Made by a program: the position numbers and the translations under genes
Notes under the pieces: model-generated
Told to the model about the DNA's origin: nothing
Seen by the model: the letters and a program-made list of their open reading frames with translations, nothing else
The model's database searches: none
Assembly: GCF_000805675.1 (NCBI RefSeq)
Contig: NZ_JSEF01000007.1
Location: 1 to 32,494 of the forward strand
DNA: 32,494 bases
Direction: 5' to 3'
From: Corynebacterium minutissimum
GTDB taxonomy: Bacteria > Actinomycetota > Actinomycetes > Mycobacteriales > Mycobacteriaceae
Shown: in pieces, positions 32,142-32,494 of the stretch
Layout of the letters: each line of letters starts with the position of its first letter
Numbering within the stretch: position 1 is the stretch's first letter

Positions 32142-32441
32142 ATGTGTATAGGCATCATCTCGGGCATAATCTCCGGCCTTATCGTGTCAGTCGTCTTGTG
32201 GGTATGGGATGTCCGTCGGCGGGATGCATTGGAGATGGTATTCGTCGCCCCGGACCGAGCGTTTCTGAGAAATAACCGGTTGCGAGCGGTAGTAGTCGGA
32301 GGCTCCTGGGAATTAGAGAAAGGTCAGGTCATCTTCCGAGGTGATGATTTTCGTGGCGAGGGGCACGGATTGGTCATAGGACGATTCGAAACCCTTCCAG
32401 TAAGAACACATATGCTTCAACCTGGCGGGCTCAGGTGGTGA
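32142..32441 (+). CDS. Small single-pass membrane protein
   Basis: The 99-residue protein has an N-terminal membrane segment (about 3-22, IGIISGIISGLIVSVVLWVW), then WDVRRRD on the presumed cytosolic side. A soluble domain of about 70 residues, rich in Val, Arg and Gly, follows. The ATG at 32142 has AAAGAGGAG about 3 bases upstream, a somewhat short spacing. No family is recognised. It faces away from the sigma-like gene and shares its control region. Its position suggests a membrane partner of the sigma system, possibly an anti-sigma-like role, but it does not show a known anti-sigma domain. Confidence 0.6.
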   Translation: MCIGIISGIISGLIVSVVLWVWDVRRRDALEMVFVAPDRAFLRNNRLRAVVVGGSWELEKGQVIFRGDDFRGEGHGLVIGRFETLPVRTHMLQPGGLRW

Positions 32442-32471
32442 ATGCATCTATACAGCTAGGAGGTTGTGTAG

Positions 32472-32494
32472 ATGTCAGGTGATGAGAAGTTACG
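32472..32494 (+). CDS. Start of a further gene, cut by the window end
   Basis: AGGAGG (32458-32463) lies 8 bases before ATG 32472, and the frame (MSGDEKL) stays open to the last base. It begins 30 bases behind the 32142 gene, so both are probably co-transcribed. Nothing can be said about the product. Confidence 0.6.

Noticed and set aside
31997..32167. Upstream extension of the sigma-like protein to ATG 32167
   Set aside because: It would cover the divergent promoter and the start of the 32142 gene; GTG 31996 has GGGAGG and a -10 box.

Overview
The window is chromosomal DNA of a high-GC Gram-positive bacterium, almost certainly a Corynebacterium. Citrate synthase, the CspB-type cold-shock protein, the MctC-type transporter, SepH, DUF3239, DUF2771 and DUF3027 proteins all read as corynebacterial. 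From memory, the order dapC-like aminotransferase / XPB helicase / helicase-associated protein / rpf / cspB / SpoU methyltransferase / sepH / serC / gltA also matches a conserved block of Corynebacterium and Mycobacterium. The exact species cannot be fixed from sequence alone.

Layout. Bases 1-140 hold the 3' end of a 5S rRNA gene and its terminator, so an rRNA operon lies to the left. A small lipoprotein gene and a short frame interrupted by a stop codon follow (259-1120). Four minus-strand genes (1232-6776) form one operon: helicase-associated protein, XPB helicase, DUF3239 membrane protein, aminotransferase. Next come a 61-residue conserved ORF, a secreted resuscitation-promoting factor (minus), cspB (plus), a minus-strand pair (glutaminyl cyclase lipoprotein and DUF2771), DUF3027, an NCS2 purine permease and a SpoU methyltransferase. 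The methyltransferase end overlaps a minus-strand sepH-DUF6928 pair. Then serC (minus) and gltA (plus) diverge, followed by an FKBP isomerase, an aldo/keto reductase and a DUF485-mctC operon for monocarboxylate uptake.

From 22.2 to 29.1 kb the content turns to the cell surface and to less familiar proteins: a beta-lactamase-like lipoprotein, a Tat-exported DUF1906 protein, an unrecognised 322-residue protein, an OsmC protein, a large secreted metallophosphoesterase with a C-terminal membrane anchor, and a short TetR-type regulator followed by a PH-like protein.

From about 29.1 kb to the end the DNA looks accessory: small or broken genes, dense hairpins and little that is recognisable. The most interesting part is 30.6-32.5 kb. 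A sigma-70-like factor is translationally coupled to a 53-residue basic ORF. Downstream is a 70-residue protein built of two RSA-TGRFV repeats. Divergent to the sigma gene, across a palindrome-rich promoter region, lies a small membrane protein, followed by another gene that leaves the window.

A recurrent feature is leaderless gene starts: many genes have a TAnnnT-like -10 hexamer 6-8 bases before the start codon and no ribosome-binding site. This was used to choose several starts.
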